Source: Chitinophagales bacterium (GTDB lineage: Bacteria > Bacteroidota > Bacteroidia > Chitinophagales > Saprospiraceae). Taken from it: a DNA stretch of 64,000 nt. Position 1 is the first letter of the stretch, and each line of letters starts with the position of its first letter. Positions 1-9,132 of the stretch are shown here, one piece after another. Made by a program: the position numbers and the translations under genes. A model generated the notes under the pieces. The model saw only the letters and a list, made by a program, of their open reading frames with translations, was not told the DNA's origin and did no database searches. The stretch lies in NCBI GenBank assembly GCA_022360175.1, contig JAKSDI010000216.1, positions 17,722 to 81,721 on the forward strand, in the 5' to 3' direction.

Positions 1-1
1 T

Positions 2-1087
2 CTCATCTGTAATCATCACCTCATCCGTTAGGGTATGTAAAAAAGCAACCAATGCGGCTTTTTCTTCTGAGGTCAAATTCAATTGTCTTGGCGGGCCACC
101 TACCTTATTGGTTGTAGTAACGCGATCGTCCAGATTGGGATGTGCAGTTACGCCACTATTATAGTGTTCGATGACTTCTTCCAGTGTCTCAAAACGCCCA
201 TCATGCATATAGGGAGCACTCAGAGCAATATTTCTCATGCTAGGAGTTTTAAATTTATAGGCATCGTCCGGATCGCCCGTAAATTCCATTAAGCCTTTGT
301 CATTTTCATCAGGCGTCAGGCCATTGTTTAGTGCTGCAGGATTCATTAAAGCCACACTGGCATGGCACTGGTTACAATTTAACCCACGTTCAAAAAACAA
401 CTGCCTGCCCAGTTCTTCTTCTGCTGTGAAATTTGCAAAATCATTGTATATGCCTTCATCATATTTTGAGTTGAAGGATGTGATAGAGTTGATGAACTGG
501 GCAAGGGCATTACTAATCTTGTCTGAAGTAATAGAGTCATTACCAAATGCAGCCGTAAACAATTCCGGATAATAATCAGTAGTGGCAAGTTCCTGAACAA
601 GACTATCCAGGTTACTGCCCATTTCCAATGGATCTTGTATGGGGAGTAGTACTTGATGTCTTAAATTATTGGCTCTTAAGTCCCAGAAAAAACGGCGATT
701 GTACAAAGTATTAGACAAGGCCATGGAATGTCTCTTGGTGAGGCCTCCTTCAAAACCAGTACTAAAACGATTGGGGTCGCCGAAAGCGTTTTCCTGATGG
801 TGGCAGCTAGCACAGGAAACTTCATCGTTAGCAGATAGCTTAGTGTCATAAAAAAGAACCCTTCCCAGTGTTGCTCCTTCATCAGTAATCGGATTATTAA
901 CCAGATTATTTCCTAAAATGAAATCCAGAAAACTCGTCTGAAAGTGCTCTGGGTAATTGAGGTTGCTGTAATCAAATGGTTGAGCAGGTAGTACCAATTG
1001 AGGTGCTTTAGGAGAAGGAGTGTCTTTTTGGCAAGCAAAAAAGAGCATTACTATAATCGTGCTCAGAAGGTAAATTACTTTTTTCAT
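2..1087 (-). CDS. Di-haem cytochrome c peroxidase / MauG-family lipoprotein (C-terminus cut by window edge)
   Basis: The reading frame runs from an ATG at 1087 to the left edge without a stop, giving 362 residues. It begins with a lipoprotein signal (LFFAC, Cys19). Two haem-binding CxxCH motifs are visible, CASCH at residues 92-96 and CNQCH at 238-242. The segment PYMHDGRF near residue 292 holds the Met usual for the second haem in bacterial di-haem peroxidases. Known members reduce hydrogen peroxide in the periplasm or oxidise other substrates; which applies here cannot be told. The frame ends at about the length where the family normally finishes, so only a short tail is probably missing. 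A paralogue with a secretion tail lies at 20005-21480. Confidence 0.9.
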   Translation of the reverse strand, partial: MKKVIYLLSTIIVMLFFACQKDTPSPKAPQLVLPAQPFDYSNLNYPEHFQTSFLDFILGNNLVNNPITDEGATLGRVLFYDTKLSANDEVSCASCHHQENAFGDPNRFSTGFEGGLTKRHSMALSNTLYNRRFFWDLRANNLRHQVLLPIQDPLEMGSNLDSLVQELATTDYYPELFTAAFGNDSITSDKISNALAQFINSITSFNSKYDEGIYNDFANFTAEEELGRQLFFERGLNCNQCHASVALMNPAALNNGLTPDENDKGLMEFTGDPDDAYKFKTPSMRNIALSAPYMHDGRFETLEEVIEHYNSGVTAHPNLDDRVTTTNKVGGPPRQLNLTSEEKAALVAFLHTLTDEVMITDE

Positions 1088-1182
1088 GAGCTAAATATAA
1101 AGCAATATGCTGGCTTATAAAACCATGGATTTCTTCATTTCTGTCAATTGTCAGACTTCAGTCTCCTGTATGTTTTTGCTAA

Positions 1183-2502
1183 TCAAAGCGGCGAAAGGCT
1201 TTTGTTTTTTATACTTTGGCCATAATATCCTGCCTTTATGAAAGGCCGAAAAATTCTTTTAAGGATAAAGGAAGCAGCATGAGTTGTATTGAGAATAGAG
1301 GTACTTGCATTTTTTGGAGTAGTGCCAAAAACAGGATTAGGAGCGAACTCAAGTACTTCATGTTCAATATATTTTGCCCATTCTTCTCCTACGATTTTTT
1401 CAACTGCTTTTAAACCTACCTCATAAGAACCTACTGCGGGCCCTGCTGAAAAATATTTCCCATCAACAGCTACCTCTTTGCCTGTTGGGCAAACTCCTAT
1501 TCTAGGTAAATCGGCCACTTGATGGTAATTGGTAGCAGCTTGTTTGCCTTCTAAAAGTCCGGCAGAACCAACTATAAAGGTACCTGCACATATACTTATG
1601 ATAGCAGAAGCACTTCTCTCTTGCAGCAATATAAAATCTAGTAACTTGCTATCGCTGATGTACCGGGGATGAGTAGCACCAAAAATAAGGACGTCTAAAG
1701 GGGGGCATTCATCTAATGTAGTGTCGGTTAGCATTTTAGGACCAAAGCCTATGACTGATTTTGATATTCCCTTTTCATAGCCGAGATAATAAATTTTAGT
1801 ATTGGGAATTGATCCAAATACATCGTATGCTCCTATCACATCAGGGATGTATAAATCAGGAGCGGCAAATACACCAATTTTTAAAGGATGGGGTAGAGGT
1901 GGTTGCTTGAGAACGGTGTTTTTATCAGTAGCATGCTGTACATGTGCATCGTATTCGAGATTCAGTTCTACAAATTTCGTTAGCCAGTTTCCTCGTAGTT
2001 TGTTGAATACAGTGAAAGCCGCTTCAATAGCTCCTGAGGAAGGTCCGGCAGTAACAAATATTCCATCTATAATGCATCTTCTTTCATTAATAAGATGAAG
2101 ATTGGATTGTTTTAGCAACTCCAGTGTAGAACGGTTGGCTGTGACTTTCTGATGGGTAAGCACACCAGCATTGTATAGTATCTGTACACCATTGGATATA
2201 CCTATTACGTATTTTGTCTTCTTTGCCTGATAGGATAAAAACTGTAACAGTCTATAATTTGCTACTTCCTGCTCGCTACTTTCTCCTATTACTAAAACGT
2301 CTAAGTCAGGGCAGTTATCAAAACAGCTATTTGCTTCAATACCTAAGTTTGATTTTCCATAAACAACACCTACTTTTTCTGCTATATAATAGATGGTGTT
2401 TCTTGGATGGAATCGAAAAACGGCATCAGGCCCAATGACATCAGCTACTCGGAAATTTGGAGTAAGTACAAATCCTATCTTTACTTTATCGAACATTCCC
2501 AT
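1183..2502 (-). CDS. Tandem DJ-1/PfpI-domain protein
   Basis: About 439 residues made of two DJ-1/PfpI (class I glutamine amidotransferase-like) domains in a row, roughly residues 5-190 and 205-400. The nucleophile elbow of the second domain reads ISICAGTFIVGSAGLL with the expected Cys. In the first domain the same place reads IGISNGVQILYNAGVL, with Ser replacing Cys, so that domain is probably not a thiol enzyme. There is no signal peptide, so it is likely cytoplasmic. The frame can be extended to a TTG at 2529, but the ATG at 2502 gives a more usual start. The AraC-type gene just upstream on the same strand may regulate it. The substrate is unknown. Confidence 0.8.
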   Translation of the reverse strand: MGMFDKVKIGFVLTPNFRVADVIGPDAVFRFHPRNTIYYIAEKVGVVYGKSNLGIEANSCFDNCPDLDVLVIGESSEQEVANYRLLQFLSYQAKKTKYVIGISNGVQILYNAGVLTHQKVTANRSTLELLKQSNLHLINERRCIIDGIFVTAGPSSGAIEAAFTVFNKLRGNWLTKFVELNLEYDAHVQHATDKNTVLKQPPLPHPLKIGVFAAPDLYIPDVIGAYDVFGSIPNTKIYYLGYEKGISKSVIGFGPKMLTDTTLDECPPLDVLIFGATHPRYISDSKLLDFILLQERSASAIISICAGTFIVGSAGLLEGKQAATNYHQVADLPRIGVCPTGKEVAVDGKYFSAGPAVGSYEVGLKAVEKIVGEEWAKYIEHEVLEFAPNPVFGTTPKNASTSILNTTHAASFILKRIFRPFIKAGYYGQSIKNKSLSPL

Positions 2503-2600
2503 AATGTATATTTTCTGTTTATAAGGCAAAAATAGATGGGAAGCTTCTTTAATCGTTTACAAGATTCTGGACATGATTTGTAACTTTTAGATAAGTAAAT

Positions 2601-3161
2601 TCAAATGCTGTCTAAAGGTTTTCGGGGAGGAAGTTTCATCTTCTTGAAAAAACTGGGCGTTAAACCAGTTTCTTTTTTAAACTGATTACTTAGATAGGCT
2701 ACGCTAGAGTAATTCATTTTAGCGGCGATCTCACTTACTGACAATTCGTCATAGATAAGCAATTCCTTGATTCGCTCAATTTTAAGTTTTTGCTTATACT
2801 TTTCAATGGTAAGGCCTTCAATTTCAGAGAATAATTTACTCAGTATGGAGTAATCCTTATTTAAATTTTCTTTTAGAATATCTGATAGGTTCTTATTATT
2901 CAAGAACTCGTCTTCATAGACTGTTTTGAGAATTAAGCTTTTAATAGTAGAGATAATTATTTGATTTTCATTGCTTAATAATTCAAAGCCATACTCTTGT
3001 AAGTCTTTTTGTACTGCCTTAAGTTGTTTGTCATTCAATTCTGAATTTAATGTAACCTTTCCCAGATCTATGTGGAGAATAGAATGCCCTTGCTGTTTGA
3101 GTAGATTCTTTACTACCAACACGCAGCGTTGACAAACCATATTTTTTATGTATAATTCCAT
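2601..3161 (-). CDS. AraC-family regulator with an N-terminal CxxC heavy-metal-associated-like domain
   Basis: 186 residues. The C-terminal hundred residues form an AraC helix-turn-helix pair: one helix in ELSVSEIAAKMNYSSVAYLSNQFKKETGLTPSFF is diagnostic. The N-terminus reads IKNMVCQRC (Cys10, Cys13), resembling the MxCxxC loop and ferredoxin-like fold of heavy-metal-associated (HMA) domains. Regulators of this form are frequent in Bacteroidota, and metal sensing is often assumed for them but is inference here. The start is preceded by an AGGA sequence about 10 bases upstream. It lies 98 bases upstream of the tandem DJ-1 gene on the same strand. Confidence 0.85.
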   Translation of the reverse strand: MELYIKNMVCQRCVLVVKNLLKQQGHSILHIDLGKVTLNSELNDKQLKAVQKDLQEYGFELLSNENQIIISTIKSLILKTVYEDEFLNNKNLSDILKENLNKDYSILSKLFSEIEGLTIEKYKQKLKIERIKELLIYDELSVSEIAAKMNYSSVAYLSNQFKKETGLTPSFFKKMKLPPRKPLDSI

Positions 3162-3266
3162 CTGTTGTTGTTCCTTCTAAAAGACAATGATTTGTACATT
3201 TTGTTTCTTCTTAAGAAGGAATTGGTAAATACAAGATTATACATTTGCTTGTTTTTGAGATGCTGA

Positions 3267-4682
3267 TCAATCTTTGATGTGTAAGGATTGGGGATACTCA
3301 GTGGTGTTAAGCCAGGTATTTAAGTTATTGCTATAATTGGGAATATAATTTTCGATTAGCCTTTCAAATTTATCATAGTCTATTGAATCTAATTGGAATA
3401 ATTCCCTTAAAAACAAATCATACTTTTGATCTCCCATATTGGCCCATAAGTGGTAAAGGAACAGGCTTGCCCTATCAGGCAAAATGAAGAGATCTTTGTA
3501 ATGGCCAATTTCATCAAAAGCTATTTTTAATATAGGTTTTTCAATAGGAAGTGGGTTGCCTCTTCTGTCTTTACCCGTTTGCTTTTTCTTGATATAGCTT
3601 TTCTCAACGCGCTTCATATAATCTTTGAGATCAAAATCTTCTTTACTTAAAATTCTTTCCAGGCCATAGAGATAGAAAAAGCTGGGAAAACCTTCTGTGA
3701 TCAATGCAGAAAAAGGATCGTTTTTTGCAATAGGAATAGATACATAGGGATGTACCAGCTCGTGGGCGATAGTTCGTTTTGAGTACAAATCATCTTCAAA
3801 TTGATCATATACATCTGTTGAAATGCCAATTACATTTTGACTTGAAATATTCCCATATTCCGGCATCTCTATAATGTATAAAGGAGTAGTATTGTGAATA
3901 TTCCTCAGGTTTGAGCTGAACAAGGTTTTTAATTGCTCTACAAAGTCGATTATAGTTTCACCTTGTTCGGGATTACTTATATGATAAATGGATAAATTTT
4001 CTTTAGAAATTACATCATACTTTCTGGCAGTACATTGTATGTCTGACATTTTTGTTAATCCTGGTTTCCAATAGGCTGTATAGTATTTTTTACCTGAAAC
4101 TTCCTCCAGTAATTCTCCTGAGACAACTGCCTTAAAATTAGCTGGCAGCTTTAGGGTGATTTTTTTGAATTCAACCTCATAATCATCTTCATCAGGTAAT
4201 AAGAAAACAGGAAACCATAAGGAGTAATAATTGGCTCTAAGATAGACTCCATCATCCTTATTGATACGCATATAATCTGATAGGCTCCGAGCTCTGGATG
4301 GGTTCATAAAACCGGAATAATGAATACGAAGTTTTTTACCTGAGGTTATACTCGATGTATTAAAGCTTGTTTTTAATCCTACCAAGCTGTAATTGTTCTC
4401 ATATAATACTTTTTCGGATGTATATTCGATGTGATTTACTCCCGAAGTGATGGAGTCGATTTTAAGTTCGCCATGCAGATAAAAAGTTAGTACATCAGCT
4501 GTTATTTCTGAAAACTCAATTGAAGTATTTCCCCGCATAAATGCATCATCTGAAACTGCATAGCCCCACATTTGCGCGTCCTTTGGAAAGAAGTGAACAT
4601 CTATTTCATAGCTACTTACTTTTTGAGCTTGAGCGGATACTCCTATTAAGAGAATGGATAAAGCTGTTAGTATTTTTTTCAT
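3267..4682 (-). CDS. M1-type secreted metallopeptidase
   Basis: 471 residues from an ATG at 4682, which begins a clean signal peptide ending SAQAQ; a longer frame to 4781 lacks such a start. HELVH at residues 307-311 is followed after exactly 18 residues by a Glu (Glu330, in LITEG). This is the HExxH-x18-E zinc signature of the M1/gluzincin clan. The N-terminal third is beta-rich, as in M1 peptidases. The protein is shorter than typical M1 aminopeptidases and no GxMEN motif is seen; EMPEYG near residue 273 may occupy that place. It is therefore probably a divergent periplasmic or outer-membrane-associated M1-like peptidase. Substrate unknown. Confidence 0.75.
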   Translation of the reverse strand: MKKILTALSILLIGVSAQAQKVSSYEIDVHFFPKDAQMWGYAVSDDAFMRGNTSIEFSEITADVLTFYLHGELKIDSITSGVNHIEYTSEKVLYENNYSLVGLKTSFNTSSITSGKKLRIHYSGFMNPSRARSLSDYMRINKDDGVYLRANYYSLWFPVFLLPDEDDYEVEFKKITLKLPANFKAVVSGELLEEVSGKKYYTAYWKPGLTKMSDIQCTARKYDVISKENLSIYHISNPEQGETIIDFVEQLKTLFSSNLRNIHNTTPLYIIEMPEYGNISSQNVIGISTDVYDQFEDDLYSKRTIAHELVHPYVSIPIAKNDPFSALITEGFPSFFYLYGLERILSKEDFDLKDYMKRVEKSYIKKKQTGKDRRGNPLPIEKPILKIAFDEIGHYKDLFILPDRASLFLYHLWANMGDQKYDLFLRELFQLDSIDYDKFERLIENYIPNYSNNLNTWLNTTEYPQSLHIKD

Positions 4683-4787
4683 GCAAGGTGTTTTCAGCAA
4701 GGACGCTTGTTTTAGTAGCACGTTGCATAATATATGAGCGAAAGCCCGTTTTTCTTTAGGCTTTCGCTTCAGAGATATCAATTCTTA

Positions 4788-5261
4788 TTATTCAAAAGAC
4801 TCAACAGGAATCGTGTGCTTGCCATTAGCATCCTCAACAATAATAGTATCTGGTAAGTCTAATGCACCCGCTCCGGAAGTCCAATCTGCATTGTGATAGG
4901 TAGCCAAAAAGAAACCAACAGAAGAGTTATTTTCCATGAGTTTAAATTCGAATTTGCCGTATACTTGTTCAAAATACATATTTACCTTTCCTGGTGTTGG
5001 ATAATACCAGCCATTAGCCAGTAATATCAATACTTCACCCCCACTAGCCTGGCCCAAATAAGGACGCTTATAGGCTTTATAAACCAAATCCCGGGCAGTG
5101 GCAAGGGTAGGTGTGCTTAAATCGGTGAGTAGAGATTCTGGTTCTGTACGTAATTTGTCCATTAACTGTATACCCTTTTCTGATTGGATATCCTTGATCA
5201 GGTGGGCTTTTTGTTCTTCGTCAATTTTAATAGACTGAGGGTTGAAAAACATTGATTCCAT
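4788..5261 (-). CDS. Conserved hypothetical protein
   Basis: 157 residues, no signal peptide and no membrane segment. It has an acidic, helical N-terminal half and a more hydrophobic centre (GEVLILLANGWYYPTPG) followed by a beta-rich tail. I do not recognise the family. It lies about 105 bases upstream of the M1-like peptidase on the same strand. It is probably a real gene because codon use is normal and the frame is uninterrupted. Confidence 0.6.
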   Translation of the reverse strand: MESMFFNPQSIKIDEEQKAHLIKDIQSEKGIQLMDKLRTEPESLLTDLSTPTLATARDLVYKAYKRPYLGQASGGEVLILLANGWYYPTPGKVNMYFEQVYGKFEFKLMENNSSVGFFLATYHNADWTSGAGALDLPDTIIVEDANGKHTIPVESFE

Positions 5262-5736
5262 TTTTATGGGTTTTTATGATGAATTAAATTGCAAATATAC
5301 TCGGAGAGATTAATATATCTTGAAACCTGAAATGTTCTAAGTTTTTTAATGAAAACAGAGGAGACAACCTAAATGCAGTAATCGTTACAATGAAAATTTG
5401 GTCAAGCGTACAAAAGACACAGATAGCCTGAAATATGCATCTCTGGCAACTTCTATGCGTTTATAAGATAGATTTAGCAATGTTTTTTGAGGAGATACAG
5501 GGATACACTATTTTTTTAGTCGCGACAAATGATTTTAGGTGTTTGTGCAATGAAAATGTTGTGAAGGTAATATTATTTTTCACGAGAAAAAGATACGACC
5601 TTCACTGTATGTATATGGGTTATTGTTTCGGAAGTAAAAGTAATAATAATATTAGATTAAAAGAAATATTATTGAGTATGTTCTTTTTGAAAATTAACAT
5701 AAAAGTGATAGAGCCAGATTATGTTTCTTCAAAAAA
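5262..5736. other. AT-rich intergenic region, nothing recognised
   Basis: About 475 bases between two minus-strand genes. A 101-codon plus-strand frame (5435-5740) exists but has no ribosome-binding site, an unnatural composition and overlaps the end of the fucosidase gene, so I do not call it. No RNA gene, repeat or clear terminator was seen. Confidence 0.5.
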
Positions 5737-7221
5737 CTAAATAAGTGCTGAAACTTTAATGGTCCACACATACTGGCAGGGTGGTTTGTTTTGTAGTTTT
5801 TTAGGAATAACAACTTTGAATCCAGTTGCCGTTTTAGTCCATTTAAGTGGTTTATTATAACCCAACAGTGTTATACTACTTCCTTCTTTGGGTTGATGGG
5901 AGGTAATGCTGATTTCAGCAGGTATTTGATCTTCATTTTCTTCTGCCATATAGAAAAAGTAGGCATTCCCATTTTCCTGCTGAGTCATGCAAATATTATT
6001 TTCCTTGTAAGGGGGGAGGATGTCACTGTTGTATATGGCTTCACTATTGATACTCATCCAGTCAGCATACTCTTTTAATAAGTCATAGGCACCTTGCTGC
6101 CACTCGCCTTCTGGAGAAGGTGCGATGTTCAACAATAAGTTACCTCCCTTCGCTACAATATCTACCAGCATTTGGACTCCTTCCTTACCTGACATATAGG
6201 TGGCATCAGGGGTGTAGGACCATCCTCCACCTGAAATAATGCAAGATTCCCACGGGTATGGGAGCGCTTTTTCGGGGACGCGATTTTCTGGAGTAAGGTA
6301 GTTTTGATTTTTGCCATGTACTGCTCTGTCTACCACGATTAAACCGGGCTGTTTTTCACGAGCTTTGGCCACCAGTTCATCCATTTTAATATCCTGATCT
6401 ACAACCCTGTGTTTTATAAATCCATTTCCAGACTTATTTTCAGCAAACTTAGCCGCGTAATTTTCATCGAGATTTTGTTGATCTCTTTTTCTTACCCAAC
6501 CACCATCCAGCCATAGGATATCTACATCACCATAATCTGTAAGCAGTTCCAGAATTTGGTTATGAGTAAATTCAGTATACTTTTTCCATTTTTCAGGATA
6601 AAGAGAAGGATCGTAATTTACATTTCTGTCAAAGGGAGGAAAATAGGGGTCCCAATAGTTCTTATGATTCCAATCTGGTTTGGAGAAATAGGCACCAACC
6701 CACATATCATTACTTCTAAAAGCATTAAAAACTTCCTTTGTAATATTTGCTTTTGGATGGCTACTAAATGCACATTCCGAATCTGTTACTTTATAATTTG
6801 TATACTTTGAATCGAACATAGAAAAGCCATCATGATGTTTTGTGGTGAACACCATGTATTTCATGCCGGCATTTTTAGCCGCTTCAGCCCATTTTGCGGG
6901 GTCAAATTTTATAGGGTTGAATGTTTTCTTAAGACCTTCATATTCCTTTACGTAGTCATAATAATTTTGGGGATTTGCTCCTTTTTTACGTTGGCACCAA
7001 CCATAATCTTCAGGACAGATAGACCAGGATTCTACAATTCCCCACTGGCTATAAGGCCCCCAATGCATGAGTAGTCCAAATTTGAGATTTTGCCACTGCT
7101 CAATTTTCTCAAGAACTAGAGCGTCAGTTTCCGAAACATATCTTTCATCTTCATGGATAGCTTGAGAAAAAACATTAGAATAGATACTTACTAGTAATAG
7201 GAATATGATGGCTTTATTCAT
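5737..7221 (-). CDS. GH29 alpha-L-fucosidase, exported
   Basis: 494 residues with a signal peptide (MNKAIIFLLLVSIYSNVFSQ). The GH29 hallmarks are in order: FGLLMHWGPYSQWG near residues 48-61, KHHDGFSMFDS near 128-138 and WLDGGW near 237-242, in which Asp239 corresponds to the catalytic nucleophile. The C-terminal 90 residues form a small beta domain, as in family members. It hydrolyses terminal fucosyl groups from glycans by retaining catalysis, a known property of the family; linkage preference cannot be read from the sequence. It stands apart from any SusC/SusD pair, so it is not in a polysaccharide utilisation locus here. Confidence 0.92.
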   Translation of the reverse strand: MNKAIIFLLLVSIYSNVFSQAIHEDERYVSETDALVLEKIEQWQNLKFGLLMHWGPYSQWGIVESWSICPEDYGWCQRKKGANPQNYYDYVKEYEGLKKTFNPIKFDPAKWAEAAKNAGMKYMVFTTKHHDGFSMFDSKYTNYKVTDSECAFSSHPKANITKEVFNAFRSNDMWVGAYFSKPDWNHKNYWDPYFPPFDRNVNYDPSLYPEKWKKYTEFTHNQILELLTDYGDVDILWLDGGWVRKRDQQNLDENYAAKFAENKSGNGFIKHRVVDQDIKMDELVAKAREKQPGLIVVDRAVHGKNQNYLTPENRVPEKALPYPWESCIISGGGWSYTPDATYMSGKEGVQMLVDIVAKGGNLLLNIAPSPEGEWQQGAYDLLKEYADWMSINSEAIYNSDILPPYKENNICMTQQENGNAYFFYMAEENEDQIPAEISITSHQPKEGSSITLLGYNKPLKWTKTATGFKVVIPKKLQNKPPCQYVWTIKVSALI

Positions 7222-7288
7222 GTGGTTAAAGTTTTTTACTGTTGAAAATCGGCAGCATGCCTTTAGTATCGAATTGGTCCCTTTTCTA

Positions 7289-8428
7289 TTATACCTTCAT
7301 AATATTCGAAATAATGGATTGAAACATATTTATGCCTGTTTCGATTAATGCATCTGGAAAATCATAGTCGGCATTGTGCAGGGCAGGAGTATTTATTCCT
7401 GCTCCCAGGCCAAACATAGCCGTTTTATATTTATTGGAAAACCACCCAAAATCTTCCCCAAATTTAAAAGGGTAGGGGCGTTCTATTATTTCGTAATTAT
7501 TCTCTTTTGCTGCTGAAGTGATGTGAGAATTGCTTTCGATTTCATTACTGCTGGCGGGAAAGTATTCCAGCCATTCAATTTCATGTGCCAGTTGGTACTT
7601 TCGGCAAATATCTTTTATAGTCGTTTCTATCTGATTTTTCAGAATCAACATGTTCTCGCTAGTCCAGCTTCTTATGGTATAGTGTAATTCGCCATTTGCT
7701 GGAGAAATACCATAGGATCTTTGCCCCATGTTAATATGAACAGGAGTCAAAACGGCAAAATTTTCATCTCTAGGATTGGGTACATTCAATTTGGATATAG
7801 CATTTATCATATCAGAAATCCCTAATGCTGGGTTGATTCCATTTTCTGGCTCAGCAGCATGCGATTCTTTCCCTTTTAATTTTACAATGAAGCTTTGAAC
7901 TTCAGCAGAAAATCCTTTTTGTATGGTGATAATACTGTGGAGTGGTTCTTTGGGTATATTGTGAAGCGCGAATATATAATCAGTTTTGAGGGCTTTAAAT
8001 TTTTCATCTTTTAAAACCTGATAAGCCCCTTTTCCTGTTTCTTCAGCTGGCTGGAATAATAAAATAATCTCTCCTGAACTAAAGGATTGCTGCTTAATCC
8101 AAAAGATTAATCCCGCTACTATTGCCATATGTCCATCATGCCCACATTTATGAGCAATGCCTTTTCTTTTAGATTGGTGGCTAAAACTGTTTTCTTCCTG
8201 GATAGGTAGTGCATCTAATTCACATCGAATGGTAATGGATTTGCCCTTTTTCGGAAATTTATAAATAGCTGCTAAGCCTGTTCCACCTATGTTTTCTATA
8301 ATTGTTGTTGGATGATGCCTTTCTATGAATTGCTTTATTCTAGTGGCGGTTTCATGTTCAAAACCAGATAATTCGGGATGCTGATGAAGCTCTTTCCTCA
8401 ATTTAATTATTGCTGCGCTTTTATCCAT
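7289..8428 (-). CDS. M20-family amidohydrolase (peptidase M20D, IAA-amino-acid hydrolase-like)
   Basis: 379 residues, cytoplasmic. LRKELHQHPELSGFE at residues 10-24 is the typical amino-terminal motif. Metal-binding residues are visible in KCGHDGHMA (Cys95, His97) and PAEETGKGA (Glu129/Glu130), and a late His lies in TPALHNADYDFPD. The family cleaves N-acyl amino acids and related amides. The start codon lies 22 bases inside the end of the preceding SnoaL-like gene, so the two are probably translationally coupled. Confidence 0.9.
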   Translation of the reverse strand: MDKSAAIIKLRKELHQHPELSGFEHETATRIKQFIERHHPTTIIENIGGTGLAAIYKFPKKGKSITIRCELDALPIQEENSFSHQSKRKGIAHKCGHDGHMAIVAGLIFWIKQQSFSSGEIILLFQPAEETGKGAYQVLKDEKFKALKTDYIFALHNIPKEPLHSIITIQKGFSAEVQSFIVKLKGKESHAAEPENGINPALGISDMINAISKLNVPNPRDENFAVLTPVHINMGQRSYGISPANGELHYTIRSWTSENMLILKNQIETTIKDICRKYQLAHEIEWLEYFPASSNEIESNSHITSAAKENNYEIIERPYPFKFGEDFGWFSNKYKTAMFGLGAGINTPALHNADYDFPDALIETGINMFQSIISNIMKV

Positions 8429-8949
8429 TCATTGGAGTTTTTTCGTTCATTGTAGTTTACAAGTGTAGCCGGGTAATTAATCCAATCTACCTGTTTAACA
8501 ATTTTTCCGGATTCGTTAAATGTAAATATCGTTGTAAAATGCATGGCTTCAAAGGTAGCATCTCCCCATTTAAATGCGGTAAAATACCCTTTCACAACTG
8601 CTTTGTTTTTATTGACAAGCTGCTCAAGAACGTACAGGCTATTTTCTTCTAAAAGCTCGAAATCAGGGTTCGACCAATCAAAGAAATTCCTTAAGCTTTG
8701 TTTCCCTACAATTTTATCTCCATTTACGATGTCTTCGAGTAGAATACTATCCGCATAGAAGTCTAGAAAATCTTCAAACGCTTGTCGTTCGTTGAATACC
8801 TGATAATAGTCTGCTATGATTTTTTCAGTAGAGTAGTTATGATCTGTTTTACAGGAGTAGGAGAGTAGTACAATGATTAGACTAATGTATAAGAGGAGAT
8901 TTCTTTTCCTGTACTTCAACTCTGTTTTATACAGTTTCTTTAAGGACAT
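8407..8949 (-). CDS. SnoaL/NTF2-like lipoprotein
   Basis: 180 residues. A hydrophobic N-terminal segment ends in a lipobox-like LLSYSC, so it is probably a lipoprotein. The remainder matches the pattern of SnoaL-like (NTF2 fold) proteins: helix with DYYQVFNERQAFEDFLDFYAD, then VNGDKIVGKQSLRNFF, then a beta-sheet ending TTIFTFNESGKIVKQVDW. The function of such stand-alone domains is generally unknown. It overlaps the M20 amidohydrolase gene by 22 bases and is likely co-transcribed with it. Confidence 0.75.
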   Translation of the reverse strand: MSLKKLYKTELKYRKRNLLLYISLIIVLLSYSCKTDHNYSTEKIIADYYQVFNERQAFEDFLDFYADSILLEDIVNGDKIVGKQSLRNFFDWSNPDFELLEENSLYVLEQLVNKNKAVVKGYFTAFKWGDATFEAMHFTTIFTFNESGKIVKQVDWINYPATLVNYNERKNSNEWIKAQQ

Positions 8950-8966
8950 ATTTTTGATTTTATCTT

Positions 8967-9132
8967 TAAGTAAGAGAGTATACTTAATTAATCTTTTTAT
9001 GGTGGCATCTTTTTACTCATATCTGTGTTGCGTACTCGTGTTAATAGCTATGGCTATTACACTCCGCCGCGCCTTGATCTGAGCATAAATCCGCTCGACC
9101 AAAAAAGCAACCTAATCATACTCTCTTACTTA
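8967..9132. repeat. 166-base palindromic element, copy 1
   Basis: Perfect 15-base inverted ends at 8967-8981 and 9118-9132 beginning TAAGTAAGAG, weaker pairing continuing inward, and an inner hairpin around GTGTTAATAGCTATGGC near 9039. There is no coding capacity. A second copy of exactly the same length lies at 58559-58724 in the same orientation. The last three bases form the TAA stop of the gene at 9130-9804. Confidence 0.85.

Noticed and set aside
3267..4781. A longer N-terminus for the M1-like peptidase starting at 4781
   Set aside because: The extension is basic and places the signal peptide inside the protein; the ATG at 4682 starts a clean signal peptide.
5435..5740. A 101-codon plus-strand open frame in the gap before the fucosidase
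   Set aside because: No ribosome-binding site, poor composition, no recognisable motif, and it runs into the end of the convergent fucosidase gene.
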